Positions 35,197 to 45,375 of a DNA stretch of 64,000 nt are shown here, one piece after another. Both the position numbers and the translations under genes were made by a program. Location of the stretch: NCBI RefSeq assembly GCF_000733755.1, contig NZ_JPOF01000001.1, positions 62,001-126,000 of the forward strand, written 5' to 3'. How positions within the stretch are numbered: the stretch's first letter is position 1; every line of letters starts with the position of its first letter. This DNA comes from Lachnoclostridium phytofermentans. GTDB taxonomy: Bacteria; Bacillota; Clostridia; Lachnospirales; Lachnospiraceae. The notes beneath the pieces were generated by a model. That model searched no databases and was not told where the DNA came from. It saw only the letters and a list, made by a program, of their open reading frames with translations.

Positions 35197-36045
35197 ATGA
35201 CGAATTTAGCATTATCTAACCTCTTATCTAATACTAGTGTACTTGCTATTAATGTGCAAGGGCTTATTACAGCAGCAGCTATTGTTGGTGGAGTGGGTTT
35301 AATCATTGGTATTCTTCTTGGAATAGCAGCCAAGGCATTTGAGGTTGAAGTAGACGAACGAGAAATAATGGTTAGAGATTTACTACCTGGCAACAACTGT
35401 GGTGGCTGTGGCTACCCAGGGTGTGATGGGTTAGCAAAAGCGATTGCTGCCGGTGAGGCACCAGTAAGTGGATGTCCTGTTGCAAGCGCTGAAATTCACG
35501 CAAAAATTGGTGAGGTAATGGGAAAAGAGGCAACTGTTAGCGAACGTAACGTAGCATTTGTAAAATGTAATGGTACCTGTGATAAAACCAATGTGAAGTA
35601 TCACTATACTGGAATAGCAGATTGTAAGAAACTTGCATTGATTCCTGGAAATGGTGAGAAGACTTGTAGTTATGGTTGTATGGGGTACGGCAGCTGTGTA
35701 CGTGCCTGCGCTTTTGATGCAATCCATGTTGTGAATGGTATTGCAGTAGTAGATAAAGAAAAATGTGTTGCATGTGGAAAATGTATTTCCGAGTGTCCAA
35801 ATAACCTAATTGAGTTCGTACCAGTAAGTTCTACTTGTAAGGTACAATGTAACTCCAATGATAAGGGTAAGGATGTTAATGCTTCCTGTAGCGTTGGATG
35901 TATTGGTTGTATGATGTGTGTGAAGGTATGTGAAAGCGGTGCAGTAACTGTAAGTAATAATCTTGCTCACATTGATTATTCTAAGTGTACACACTGTGGT
36001 AAGTGTGCAGAAAAGTGTCCAAGAAAGATTATCACTATTGCATAA
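35197..36045 (+). CDS. rnfB: RnfB, ferredoxin-type subunit
   Basis: A 282-residue subunit with one N-terminal helix and many cysteines. The first cluster is NNCGGCGYPGCDGL; further cysteines occur at CNGTC, CSYGCMGYGSC, and two ferredoxin clusters at CVACGKCISECP and CTHCGKCAEKCP, with another Cys group (CSVGCIGCMMCVKVC) between them. RnfB takes electrons from reduced ferredoxin. It lies 17 bp after rnfA and is the last operon gene. Confidence 0.95.
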   Translation: MTNLALSNLLSNTSVLAINVQGLITAAAIVGGVGLIIGILLGIAAKAFEVEVDEREIMVRDLLPGNNCGGCGYPGCDGLAKAIAAGEAPVSGCPVASAEIHAKIGEVMGKEATVSERNVAFVKCNGTCDKTNVKYHYTGIADCKKLALIPGNGEKTCSYGCMGYGSCVRACAFDAIHVVNGIAVVDKEKCVACGKCISECPNNLIEFVPVSSTCKVQCNSNDKGKDVNASCSVGCIGCMMCVKVCESGAVTVSNNLAHIDYSKCTHCGKCAEKCPRKIITIA

Positions 36046-36356
36046 TCTTTAAAATAAAAAAATATTTAATAAAAATTCAGTAGAAGTTTATTTATCTTTT
36101 TTAAAAAAGGTGTTATGATACAGGAAAAGACTTCTAGCAAAATAGGAACAATGAAAAGGATAAGAAGTACTTTTACTTCTTATCCTTTTTAGATATGCAA
36201 GATATGGGTATATTCGCATAGGGTAAATTTGGGAAGTCTTTGGGATATCCTTTCTGGATTGAAAGGATATCGCTTTCTTTCAATAGAAAAACTAGAGGAT
36301 TTGGCAATGAGATCGAGAAGATCAAAGTGCTAGTAATTAATAAAGGTAGGTTTATT
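36046..36356. other. Gap with Rnf terminator and a second hairpin
   Basis: Besides the terminator, GATATCCTTTC (36244-36254) and GAAAGGATATC (36261-36271) form a perfect 11-bp hairpin about 90 nt upstream of the zinc-ribbon gene. It has no clean T-run and may be a leader structure or an attenuator. Confidence 0.55.
36154..36190 (+). terminator. Terminator of the Rnf operon
   Basis: AAAAGGATAAGAAGT (36154-36168) pairs perfectly with 36175-36189 and ends in TTTTT. Confidence 0.93.
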
Positions 36357-36929
36357 ATGATTTGTAAAATATGTGGAAGAACGGTACAAAATGAAGAGGC
36401 AAATTTCTGTGAGTATTGTGGTGCATCTTTTCGTCCAGGAATGGATAATCGTGTGCCAGAGAGTGAACGATTATCAGATACAATTTCTAATGGACAAGGT
36501 GGTATAGGACAACCAAGTTTAGGTCAGGAGAGTATTGCACAGAATGGCTCTTGGCAATCTGAACATGGACAAAGTTCCTATGGTAGCAATTCTATGAATG
36601 GGCAAGCGATGGGTGGCTATTCCAATAATAGTAATCCTACTTATTGTCAAAGTAATGTAGCAGCGAATGAAAAGCCAATGTCAGTTGGAAACTGGCTTGC
36701 AGTAATGCTGTTAGGATTTGTTCCTCTGATAGGGCCTTATGCCTTCTTAGCATTGCTATTCTTTTGGTCATTCAGTAAATCAGTGCCTCCGACTAAGAAA
36801 AACTGGGCGCGTGCTACACTGATTGTTGCTCTCATACTTGTAGTATTTTTATCTGTATTAATAGGAATGACAGGCGGCGATATCTTGTCTAATCCAACCG
36901 CAATATTAGATAGTCTATATGCAAAATAA
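36357..36929 (+). CDS. Zinc-ribbon membrane protein
   Basis: A 190-residue protein. The N-terminal CKICGRTVQ and NFCEYCGASF form a CxxC...CxxC zinc ribbon. A Gly/Ser/Asn/Gln-rich linker of about 75 residues follows, then two helices (LGFVPLIGPYAFLALLFF and TLIVALILVVFLSVLIG). The frame opens at 36240, but the start is ATG at 36357 with an AAAGGTAGG site. Such zinc-ribbon, low-complexity, two-helix proteins are common in clostridia and their function is unknown. Confidence 0.72.
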   Translation: MICKICGRTVQNEEANFCEYCGASFRPGMDNRVPESERLSDTISNGQGGIGQPSLGQESIAQNGSWQSEHGQSSYGSNSMNGQAMGGYSNNSNPTYCQSNVAANEKPMSVGNWLAVMLLGFVPLIGPYAFLALLFFWSFSKSVPPTKKNWARATLIVALILVVFLSVLIGMTGGDILSNPTAILDSLYAK

Positions 36930-37157
36930 AACGAAGCAGATTCGCTTATATTAATAGTCCCTAGTAAACTTATGACCTCATACTCATAGTTTATTAGGGA
37001 TTTTTTATATCTGTATTTCCATACGAATATCCCCATAGATTCTTATCCAACAATATCTAATTATGTAGGGTTTCACGGATGATTTTCATGGGTTTTTTTG
37101 TGTTCGATCTTTTCGTATAATGGGATTGACTTAATAGGAAGGTTGGAGGTTAAATCT

Positions 37158-39554
37158 TTGAATCATAAATTGTGGTATACAAAACCTGCACTAGAATTTA
37201 AAAATGGACTTCCCATAGGTACTGGTAGGCTTGCTGGGATGGTACTTGGTGGTATTACACAGGAAAGAATCGTCTTAAACCATGAGTGGTTATGTTTAGG
37301 AATGAACCGTAACAGAAAAAATGAAGATCGATCCCATTATCTTTCTGAGGTGAGAGAATTATTACGCAAAGAAAAATACGAAGAAGCTACCATATTAGCA
37401 AATGAAGCCTGGGGAGGTAATGGGGGTATCAGCGGGAGACCAACGAGAGAGGATCCTTACCAACCTGCGGGTGAGCTTTGCTTTAGCCTTGACCAGGGGG
37501 AAGTACTAAACTATAAGAGAGAATTAAACCTTGAGAAAGCAAGAGTTAAGGTGAGTTACGATACCTCTGATAATCGATATATCACTAGAACGATGATAGG
37601 AGACTTAATCCATGACTGTATCGTGGTTAGAGTATATGCCAGAGAAGAGTTAATAAGCGGCGACTTTTGGCTACAAAGAGAGGCCGACGAACGATGTAAG
37701 ATTTCCTATGATTTTGGAAATGCAACAATTGTTATGCATGGCGAATTTAAGGAAGGAATGAAATTTTGCGTAAAAGCGGACTTTAAACTAAAAGGTGGGT
37801 TTATCGAGCAATTACCTAATAATTGTTTGAGGGTTAAGGATGCGAGGGAAATATTAATTTTCCTTAATATTGGTACGGATGCCAAAGGAGAAGCACCTCT
37901 TGAGGAATGTAGAAAATTTACCATTCCGATTAAGCCATGGGCAAGATTATATAAAGAGAACATAGTAGAACATGAAGAGCATTATGGAAGATTACATTTC
38001 CATATCAACGAAGAAGAACCGGAAGCCCCGACGGATGAGAGAATCTGTGCATATCGAAAAGGAGGAGACGATGTAACGCTTCCAATACTGTATTTTAATT
38101 ATGGACGTTATTTGTTGTGTGCTTCCTCTTCGAACGGTGAGCTCCCTGCCAATTTACAAGGAAAATGGTGCGATGAACTATCGCCTGCATGGGACTGTGA
38201 TTATCATAATGACGTGAATTTACAGATGAATTACTGGCCTGCAGAAAGTGGTCATCTAGAAGAATATACAGAAGCGTTATTTGCTTATTTAGAAAAGATG
38301 ATTCCGCATGGGAGAGATGCCGCAAAAAAATTATTTGGCTGCAATGGAATCTGGCTTCCGTTATCTTCGGACAATTGGGGACTTGCTACTCCAGAAACCT
38401 ATGGCTGGTCTGTATGGGTTGGTGTGAGCGCATGGCTTGCCGGGCATCTATGGTGGCACTATGAGTATGGACAAGATTTGGAGTTTCTAGAGGAGAGAGC
38501 ATATCCCTTCATGAGAGAAGTTGCAACCTTCTACGAGGATTTTTTGGTAAAAGATGAGTTGGGAATCTATCAGGTGATGCCTTCACAGTCACCAGAGAAT
38601 CGTTTTGCTGGTGGCGGTGATTATCCGGTAACCATTTGTGTTTCTTCTACGGTAGATATTGAGTTAATTATTGACTTATTATCACATACCATAAAAGCTG
38701 CAAAATTGCTCCGTACGGATTTACACCGTATCAAACATTGGGAAGAGATTCTTTTGCATTTACCAAAACTACAGATAGGTAGTAAAGGGCAGTTGTTAGA
38801 ATGGAATAAGGAATTTGAAGAAGCGGAACCAAACCATCGTCATGTATCTCATTTATTTGCGGTATATCCGGGAGAACAAATAAATGAGGAACGAACACCT
38901 GAACTTTATCAGGCTGCCAGAACTTCTTTGGAACTTCGTTTGGCAGCAGGTGGAGCCTATACAGGCTGGAGTCGTGCTTGGACTGCTTGTCTTTATGCAA
39001 GATTTCACGAAGGTGATTTGGCATTTGAACATTTAAGGGCATTGATTGGTGACTTTGCTACTGACAGTTTACTTGACTTACATCCACCAAAGATATTTCA
39101 AATTGATGGTAATTTTGGTGGAACCGCTGCGATTTTAGAGATGCTGTTGCAAAGCTATTATGAGGAATTAGAGTTTCTTCCTGCTCTTCCTAGTGGTTGG
39201 AAGAGTGGAAAAATCACTGGAATGAGAGCAAGAGGTGGATTTACAGTTGATATGGAGTGGAATGACGGGGAATTAACCAAGGCGAGAATTTGCTCATTAA
39301 CTGACCGTATCTGTTGCATTAAGGCGGATCGATACACTTACTGCGTCAAGGATAGTTGGGGGAATCATGTTGAATTACAGGAAGATAATACAGTATACCA
39401 ACAAGTAGAGCCTCTCATCCCTAAGAAAAATCAACAAACAGCTACACTTCATAATCCGGTATCCATAGACACTATCAAGATACATCATAAGAAGGTTAAA
39501 TTCCCTATGATTAGAGATAGAATTTATATTATCACAGCTAAAAGCATGCTCTGA
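37158..39554 (+). CDS. GH95 family glycosidase (alpha-1,2-L-fucosidase type)
   Basis: A 798-residue enzyme. The frame opens at 37098, but TTG at 37158 follows TTGGAGG and yields the usual N-terminus ([10 protein letters not shown]). The GH95 core is plain: [17 protein letters not shown] with the catalytic asparagines, [21 protein letters not shown] and [20 protein letters not shown] with the catalytic aspartate. GH95 removes alpha-1,2-L-fucose, and some members alpha-L-galactose, with inversion. No signal peptide is present. It precedes a YesMN regulator and a sugar ABC transporter, so its substrate is probably an imported fucosylated oligosaccharide. Confidence 0.92.
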   Translation: MNHKLWYTKPALEFKNGLPIGTGRLAGMVLGGITQERIVLNHEWLCLGMNRNRKNEDRSHYLSEVRELLRKEKYEEATILANEAWGGNGGISGRPTREDPYQPAGELCFSLDQGEVLNYKRELNLEKARVKVSYDTSDNRYITRTMIGDLIHDCIVVRVYAREELISGDFWLQREADERCKISYDFGNATIVMHGEFKEGMKFCVKADFKLKGGFIEQLPNNCLRVKDAREILIFLNIGTDAKGEAPLEECRKFTIPIKPWARLYKENIVEHEEHYGRLHFHINEEEPEAPTDERICAYRKGGDDVTLPILYFNYGRYLLCASSSNGELPANLQGKWCDELSPAWDCDYHNDVNLQMNYWPAESGHLEEYTEALFAYLEKMIPHGRDAAKKLFGCNGIWLPLSSDNWGLATPETYGWSVWVGVSAWLAGHLWWHYEYGQDLEFLEERAYPFMREVATFYEDFLVKDELGIYQVMPSQSPENRFAGGGDYPVTICVSSTVDIELIIDLLSHTIKAAKLLRTDLHRIKHWEEILLHLPKLQIGSKGQLLEWNKEFEEAEPNHRHVSHLFAVYPGEQINEERTPELYQAARTSLELRLAAGGAYTGWSRAWTACLYARFHEGDLAFEHLRALIGDFATDSLLDLHPPKIFQIDGNFGGTAAILEMLLQSYYEELEFLPALPSGWKSGKITGMRARGGFTVDMEWNDGELTKARICSLTDRICCIKADRYTYCVKDSWGNHVELQEDNTVYQQVEPLIPKKNQQTATLHNPVSIDTIKIHHKKVKFPMIRDRIYIITAKSML

Positions 39555-39572
39555 TAATCGATTTACGGTGCA

Positions 39573-39614
39573 AAAAGCGCACCTTTTATGAGATATAGCT
39601 ACGCTATATCTCAT
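39573..39614. terminator. Hairpins after the GH95 gene
   Basis: GGTGC/GCACC with TTTT (39576-39587), followed by a perfect 12-bp stem ATGAGATATAGC/GCTATATCTCAT (39588-39599, 39603-39614). The second lacks a T-run. Confidence 0.55.
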
Positions 39615-39678
39615 AAGTTATATTATCACAGTTACTGGAACTCATTAGGGTGTTTGGAAGAATAAAGATTCTTACTTG

Positions 39679-39765
39679 TAGAACTTCTAGATTAATGATA
39701 CTATGAAATTAGATTGTGATTGTTAATAATTCTCATTCATTCGTAGTAATTTTTTAGAAGTTCTA
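39679..39765. promoter_or_regulatory. Paired TAGAANTTCTA palindromes upstream of yesM-like gene
   Basis: TAGAACTTCTA (39679-39689) and TAGAAGTTCTA (39755-39765) are 76 bp apart, on each side of an AT-rich region. They look like binding sites for one dimeric regulator ahead of the two-component genes. The binding protein is unknown. Confidence 0.55.
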
Positions 39766-39826
39766 GTTTTCTTTCTGTAAGTTCATATACCAATTGTGAT
39801 TTCTATTAGGATACTTGGGGGCATCG

Positions 39827-41608
39827 ATGAAAAGAATCAAAATCTTTTGGCAGAAACTTTTACATATTAAGTTACGAGAGAAATTATTTTTAGTTTATTT
39901 CATTGGCTGCATTATTCCATTCTTTTGTATTACGCTATATTTAAATTCAGGAACAAGAATGCTTTTAATAGAGCAGTCCAAGGAGGCAGAGCTTTCTGAA
40001 CTTCATTTAATTGCAAATGGTTTAAAAGATAATATGCGAGTTCTAACGGATGTGTCCAAACGATTCTATTTTGACGAAGAGTTAGAAAATATTGCGTTTA
40101 CCAGGTTCAAAAGTTATACGGATATTGTGGATGCTTATAAAAACTATACGACATTTTTTGAGTATCTACAGTATTATTATCAGGAAATATGGAAGTTTAG
40201 TATGTACATAAATAATGATACTCTTTCCAATACTTCAGTGTTTATAGTTGCAGATGAAATAATACGCAGCGAACCCTGGTATCAAAAAGTAATTAAAGAA
40301 AATGGTAGAGTAACATGGTCACAGGAAGTTGGTGTACTGAATCAAAAGAGTAATCTAAAGCTTTCTCGTTTGCTAAGAACCAAGCAGGGGAAGGAAGTTG
40401 GTGTTCTTTCAATTTATATGCAAAATAAACGGTCTCAGTTGCAAATTACGGATCGAGGTACGTTAACGATGCTGATTTTAGATGAGGGAGAGTTGATACA
40501 TAGTAATGGGGGAGATGATTTTGACTATTCTTCTCTACGCAAAGAGATAGTAAATACGAATCAAACTGGCTCAAAGAACATTATGTATCAAGGGAAAAAG
40601 TGTTTTATGACCGTAATCTTACTTCAAGCACCAGAATCAGTTTCGATGTTTAAAATGGTTAGCGTACTTCCTTATGATGATATTTTAATGAATGCGAATG
40701 AACGAAGCAGAAGCAGTACGATATTGATGATATGTAGTTTTATTCTATCTCTGATGTTAATAAGCCTATACTCCCAAGCGTTTAGCAGAAAAATCAATTG
40801 TTTTAAAGATCAGATGCATAGAGCAGCTAAGGGGAATTTTGATATTGCAAAAAAGATAGGCGGACATGATGAAATCAGTGAGCTTTATGATGATTTAAAT
40901 ATTATGATTGATAGTATCAATAGCTTGATGGGGAAAATTATTGAGGAGCAGGTGCAAAAGGAACAATTAAATTCCAGACAAAAAGATGTGGAGTTTAAGA
41001 TGCTTGCTAGTCAGATAAATCCACACTTTCTTTATAACACTCTAGAAACAATCCGTATGAAGGCAAGGACAACTGGGCAGTACGAAATTGAAGAGTTAGT
41101 AAAGATGTTAGCAAAAATCATGCGAAGAAATATTCAAGTTAGGGATCATCTTGTTACATTTCGTTCCGAACTTGAATTGGTAGAATATTATTTAAAGATT
41201 CAAAGTTATCGTTTTGGTGAACGCATTCATTATCAGATAGAATTATGTTATGATATTTCTGATGAGAAAATTATGCCATTAATTATTCAACCGATTGTTG
41301 AAAATGCATTTGTACATGGGTTAGAGATGAAAGATGGGAATGGATTACTTCGTATTATCGTAGAAAAAACGGATCGATGCAGAATTTATGTGATCGATGA
41401 TGGTGTCGGTATAGAGCCCGAGAAGTTAGAAGAGGTAATGCAAGGACTTAATAATTTTGAGAAACTCGATAAAACTCATATCGGATTAAGCAATGTAAAT
41501 CAGCGGATCAAACTATTATATGGAGAAGAGTATGGTTTGATAATTCAAAGTAAATGGATGGAAGGAACGACTGTAATCATTGAATTGCCAAGAGACATAA
41601 GGAGGTAA
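39827..41608 (+). CDS. YesM-like sensor histidine kinase
   Basis: A 593-residue two-helix sensor kinase. The first helix is FLVYFIGCIIPFFCITLYLN and an extracytoplasmic sensing domain of about 250 residues follows. After the second helix come a HAMP domain, a His_kinase domain with INPHFLYNTLETIRM (phospho-acceptor histidine) and a HATPase domain with QPIVENAFVHGLE and IDDGVGIEPEKL. The family senses extracellular or lipoprotein-bound oligosaccharides. The start is ATG at 39827 after GGGGG. The response regulator begins 8 bp after the stop. Confidence 0.92.
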   Translation: MKRIKIFWQKLLHIKLREKLFLVYFIGCIIPFFCITLYLNSGTRMLLIEQSKEAELSELHLIANGLKDNMRVLTDVSKRFYFDEELENIAFTRFKSYTDIVDAYKNYTTFFEYLQYYYQEIWKFSMYINNDTLSNTSVFIVADEIIRSEPWYQKVIKENGRVTWSQEVGVLNQKSNLKLSRLLRTKQGKEVGVLSIYMQNKRSQLQITDRGTLTMLILDEGELIHSNGGDDFDYSSLRKEIVNTNQTGSKNIMYQGKKCFMTVILLQAPESVSMFKMVSVLPYDDILMNANERSRSSTILMICSFILSLMLISLYSQAFSRKINCFKDQMHRAAKGNFDIAKKIGGHDEISELYDDLNIMIDSINSLMGKIIEEQVQKEQLNSRQKDVEFKMLASQINPHFLYNTLETIRMKARTTGQYEIEELVKMLAKIMRRNIQVRDHLVTFRSELELVEYYLKIQSYRFGERIHYQIELCYDISDEKIMPLIIQPIVENAFVHGLEMKDGNGLLRIIVEKTDRCRIYVIDDGVGIEPEKLEEVMQGLNNFEKLDKTHIGLSNVNQRIKLLYGEEYGLIIQSKWMEGTTVIIELPRDIRR

Positions 41609-41616
41609 TACATATT

Positions 41617-43149
41617 ATGTACCAACTAATGATTATCGATGATGAACCAATTGTACGATCTGGAATAAAGGATTTAATTCCGTGGGAAGATTATCAGTTC
41701 GAAGTATGTGCTGAGGGGATTGACGGGAAGGACGGATTAAACAAGGTAATGGAGTTTTTACCTGATTTAGTCCTTGTTGATGTTAAGATGCCTGGTATGA
41801 GTGGAATAGAACTAATACAAGAAGCAAGAAAGCAGGGGTTTGAAGGAAAGTTTATTATCCTTACTGGATATTCTGATTTTGAGTTTGCAAAACAGGCAGT
41901 TTCTCTAGGAGTAAGAGCATACTTATTAAAACCGATTGATGAAGAAGAATTAATGACCAATGTAGAAGAGGTTCTTGGAGAACTTGAGGCCAAGAAAAAC
42001 CGTGAAGACTATTTTACAAAAAGTGAATTAATAGCAAGGCAAGATGTGATTCGAAGAATCCTGCTACCAAATAACGGTTCTGAAGAACTGAAAAAGGATA
42101 TGAAACTGTATAGTTTAGAGTTTAAATACCATTGCTTTTGCTGTGCTGTAATATCGATGAAAAATGCAGAGAATATGCCTGCTCCTAGTGAGGAATGTAT
42201 CAATGCGTTAACCAGAGATATGAATCAGATAGACCGAATATGGATGGATGAGAATGTGGTATTACTTTGTAAGGAATACACATTTTTAGAAGCAGCGAAA
42301 CAATTGGAACTTAATATTGAACGAATGGAAGCAAAACATATGGAGATTCCTTTTGTTTTCCTAGGGCATACAGTAAAACAGTGGCAGGATATTCAATTTT
42401 CTTATGAAAGTGCTAGATTTTTTTGGGAACATCGGTTTTTATATAGCAACCAGCGTGTTATTACAATTGATATGCCTGAGAGTGTGGGACAAATTACAGT
42501 AGATCGAATCCTTGAGCAACTTGGTAACTACGTTGATATTGGGGATGAAGAAGGAATTGAGCATACCATGTATGAATTGCAGCAGTACGCAAGAATTAGT
42601 TTGCTAAAAGAATCGGATATCAAACTTTTAGTAGCGCATAATTTGATTTTACTACATAGTAGACTTCTAGCAAAGTATGATCAAAAAAAATCTGAATTCC
42701 CGAGTTTAAATCAACTGAGAGAGCAGATAAAGAATTGTAATAGCATCGATAGTCTGATTCATGAAGCGATAGCATTTTGTAAGACCATGAGCGAAATAGT
42801 GGGTGGGTCTACCTCAGATAATATAGCAAAGCGTGTTTATGCTTACATGGAGAAGAACTTTGATAAGGATTTAAAACTCGAAAATATTGCGAAAACCTTT
42901 AACTATAATAGTGCTTATCTTGGTAAATTGTTTAAGAAGGAGATGGGAGAAGGGTTTAACAACATATTAGATTCTATTCGGATAGAAAATGCAAAAAGGT
43001 TATTAATGGAGCAGGATTTAAAGGTATATCAGGTATCAGAAAAAGTAGGATTTAGCAACATCGATTACTTCTATAACAAGTTTAAAAAACATGTTGGGCT
43101 AAGTCCTAAGGAATTCCAAAAGAAAAAACCAAGGAATGAAGAGGGGTAG
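41617..43149 (+). CDS. YesN-like AraC-family response regulator
   Basis: A 510-residue regulator. Residues 1-120 are a receiver domain with IIDDEP, the phospho-acceptor aspartate in LVDVKMPG and the lysine in YLLKPID. The last ~100 residues are an AraC-type DNA-binding domain (NIAKTFNYNSAYLGKLFKKE and VSEKVGFSNIDYFYNKFKKH). The middle ~270 residues are the usual YesN spacer. It probably activates the transporter genes that follow. It has an AAGGAGG site. Confidence 0.93.
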   Translation: MYQLMIIDDEPIVRSGIKDLIPWEDYQFEVCAEGIDGKDGLNKVMEFLPDLVLVDVKMPGMSGIELIQEARKQGFEGKFIILTGYSDFEFAKQAVSLGVRAYLLKPIDEEELMTNVEEVLGELEAKKNREDYFTKSELIARQDVIRRILLPNNGSEELKKDMKLYSLEFKYHCFCCAVISMKNAENMPAPSEECINALTRDMNQIDRIWMDENVVLLCKEYTFLEAAKQLELNIERMEAKHMEIPFVFLGHTVKQWQDIQFSYESARFFWEHRFLYSNQRVITIDMPESVGQITVDRILEQLGNYVDIGDEEGIEHTMYELQQYARISLLKESDIKLLVAHNLILLHSRLLAKYDQKKSEFPSLNQLREQIKNCNSIDSLIHEAIAFCKTMSEIVGGSTSDNIAKRVYAYMEKNFDKDLKLENIAKTFNYNSAYLGKLFKKEMGEGFNNILDSIRIENAKRLLMEQDLKVYQVSEKVGFSNIDYFYNKFKKHVGLSPKEFQKKKPRNEEG

Positions 43150-43178
43150 GGTTGCTTAAAGAGTATTGTCAGATTATT

Positions 43179-43266
43179 AAGCTATGAATTTAATAAGAAT
43201 AGTAATCAATGAGATATTATACATTCATGAAAACGATTTCTTATAGCATAATTCATAGCTTTTTTT
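43179..43266 (+). terminator. Long terminator hairpin after the response regulator gene, with a cre-like site
   Basis: AAGCTATGAATT (43179-43190) pairs with 43250-43261, with an inner AATAAGAA/TTCTTAT stem, and a run of T residues follows (43260-43266). The loop contains ATGAAAACGATTTCT (43227-43241), a full match to the CcpA cre consensus. The transporter promoter lies farther downstream, with TATAAT at 43356. Confidence 0.7.
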
Positions 43267-43391
43267 GTTTTTTATATGAAAAACTAGAGATAATATATAA
43301 ATTTTAAGGTGTTTTTAACAAAAAATTATGGGTATTTAATCTAAAGTTTCCTTAGTATAATAAAGTCATGATAACGAAGGGGGATTAGTTC

Positions 43392-44345
43392 ATGGACGGA
43401 AAGAAGAAACCAAAGACGAAAAAGCAGAAGCAGAAACTAACCTTAAAGTTACTGATAAAGCAACGGTATTTACTAGCCATGTCAATACCATTTGTGATTT
43501 GGCTTATTATATTTAAGTTTATCCCACTGTGGGGATGGACGATGGCTTTTCAAGAAGTTAGACCTAAATCGTTTGCGCTGTCAGTATGGGAGAGAGATTG
43601 GGTATTCTTAGATCATTTTAAAAAATTATTTGCGGACCCAAGATTTCTACAGGTATTAAAAAATACCATTGGAACTAGTTTGATTGGGTTGGTGCTTGGA
43701 TTCTTTTCCGCTATTACATTTGCCCTATTATTAAATGAAGTTAGAAACGTTAGATTTAAAAAATTAACACAGACAATTTCTTATTTACCACACTTTGTTT
43801 CCTGGGTTATCATAGCTAGTATTGCAAAGATGTTTCTGGGGGATTCTGGTGTAATTAATGATTTTCTTGGGAGCTTAGGAATAAAAGAAGTTCATTTTAT
43901 GACTTCCAATACATCGGCATTCTGGGTTATCGTTAGTGTGATCAATGTATGGAAAGAGTGTGGATGGGATGCTATCATTTATCTTTCTGCAATGACCGGA
44001 ATTGATCAGGGACTTTATGAGGCTGCTAAGGTGGATGGAGCAGGAAGATTTCGTAGAATGTGGCATATCACCTTACCAGGCATAAGACCAACTGTTATTG
44101 TATTGTTGATTATGAGTATTGGCGGTGTTCTAGGAGTTGGAATGGAACGCCAGATGTTACTTGGTAATGGTATCGTAAAAGACTATGCAGAGGTTCTCAC
44201 TTGGTATGCATATACAAAAGGAATTGGATCTCAAAATTATGGATTAGGTACTGCGATTGGTGTGTTCCAGTCTGCGATAAGTGTTATCCTACTTCTTGTA
44301 GCGAATAAGGTTGCTGGCCGCATTAGTGACAGCAAACTGATATAA
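43392..44345 (+). CDS. Sugar ABC transporter permease, LplB-like (CUT1)
   Basis: A 317-residue permease with six helices and the EAA-loop motif EAAKVDGAGRFRRMWHITLPG typical of binding-protein-dependent permeases. It starts with a basic segment (GKKKPKTKKQKQ) and has an AAGGGGG site. Together with the next gene it forms the pore for an oligosaccharide importer. The ATPase is not in the window and is probably a shared MsmK-like protein. Confidence 0.92.
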   Translation: MDGKKKPKTKKQKQKLTLKLLIKQRYLLAMSIPFVIWLIIFKFIPLWGWTMAFQEVRPKSFALSVWERDWVFLDHFKKLFADPRFLQVLKNTIGTSLIGLVLGFFSAITFALLLNEVRNVRFKKLTQTISYLPHFVSWVIIASIAKMFLGDSGVINDFLGSLGIKEVHFMTSNTSAFWVIVSVINVWKECGWDAIIYLSAMTGIDQGLYEAAKVDGAGRFRRMWHITLPGIRPTVIVLLIMSIGGVLGVGMERQMLLGNGIVKDYAEVLTWYAYTKGIGSQNYGLGTAIGVFQSAISVILLLVANKVAGRISDSKLI

Positions 44346-44357
44346 GGAGGGATGATG

Positions 44358-45257
44358 ATGAAGAGAAAAAAACATAAAATTAGTTACATAAACCGCAAGA
44401 CACCATTTGATTACTTTTTAATATTATTTTTTGTAGTCGTAATATTTATAACACTGTATCCATTTATTAATGTACTTGCGATCTCATTTAACGATGCTAC
44501 GGATACCTTAAGAGGTTCGAATATGTTAATACCACGAGTATTTACGTTAGCGAACTATGAGTATTTATTTACAGAGAAAAACCTGTTTCCGCCGTTAATG
44601 ATGTCAATTGCTAGAACATTAGTTGGTACGATTTCAGGAGTAATCTGTACCGCGATGCTTGCGTATACACTAAGCCGTAGAGATTTCTATTTTCGTAAAA
44701 TTTTTACAGCGATGTTTGTTATTACGATGTATGTTAGTGGTGGATTGGTACCGGAGTATTTGTTAATTACAAGAACCTTGGGACTTAGGAATAACTTTTT
44801 AGTGTATATAATTCCTGGAGTTATCTGGGTATACAATGTGATCTTAATCCGTTCCTTTATCGATGGATTACCAGAAGCATTGCAAGAATCTGCTAAAATT
44901 GATGGTGCATCTGATTTTAAGATATGGTATCGAATCATTGTTCCGCTTTGTAAACCTGTTCTAGCGACGGTCGCACTTTTCCTAGCGGTTGGTCAGTGGA
45001 ATGGATTTATGGATACTTATCTATATGCACCAAATCTAAAGACATTGCAGTATATGATGTATGAGATTGTAAATAAGACAGGAATCGATCCTGGAAATAC
45101 TCATGGACAGAATGTAGAGGTATTAGCAAGCTCTATCACACCGCAAGCAATCCGTATGGCGATTACAATTGTGGCTACGCTCCCTATTGTTATTGTTTAT
45201 CCATTCTTACAGAAATATTTTGTTGGTGGAATGACGCTCGGAGCAGTAAAAGATTGA
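44358..45257 (+). CDS. Sugar ABC transporter permease, YtcP-like (CUT1)
   Basis: A 299-residue permease with six helices and the EAA-loop motif EALQESAKIDGASDFKIWYR. Three consecutive ATGs occur (44352, 44355, 44358); the AGGAGG is best spaced for the third. The gene lies 12 bp after the first permease. The pair matches the LplB/YtcP type used for oligosaccharides from plant polysaccharides. Confidence 0.92.
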   Translation: MKRKKHKISYINRKTPFDYFLILFFVVVIFITLYPFINVLAISFNDATDTLRGSNMLIPRVFTLANYEYLFTEKNLFPPLMMSIARTLVGTISGVICTAMLAYTLSRRDFYFRKIFTAMFVITMYVSGGLVPEYLLITRTLGLRNNFLVYIIPGVIWVYNVILIRSFIDGLPEALQESAKIDGASDFKIWYRIIVPLCKPVLATVALFLAVGQWNGFMDTYLYAPNLKTLQYMMYEIVNKTGIDPGNTHGQNVEVLASSITPQAIRMAITIVATLPIVIVYPFLQKYFVGGMTLGAVKD

Positions 45258-45299
45258 TTTAATCCATTCCAAATCAATAGGGAGGAATGGTTAAATAAA

Positions 45300-45347
45300 T
45301 ACAACACCCCATTACTATACCAAAGGGTAGGTAATCGAGTGGTTGTA
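45300..45347 (+). other. Hairpin between permease and binding-lipoprotein genes
   Basis: TACAAC-ACC-ATTAC at 45300-45315 pairs with GTAAT-GGTTGTA at 45331-45347 across mismatches. Such hairpins often raise the stability of the downstream binding-protein mRNA relative to the permeases. Confidence 0.5.
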
Positions 45348-45375
45348 AAAATAATTCATAAAAGGGGGATACATT

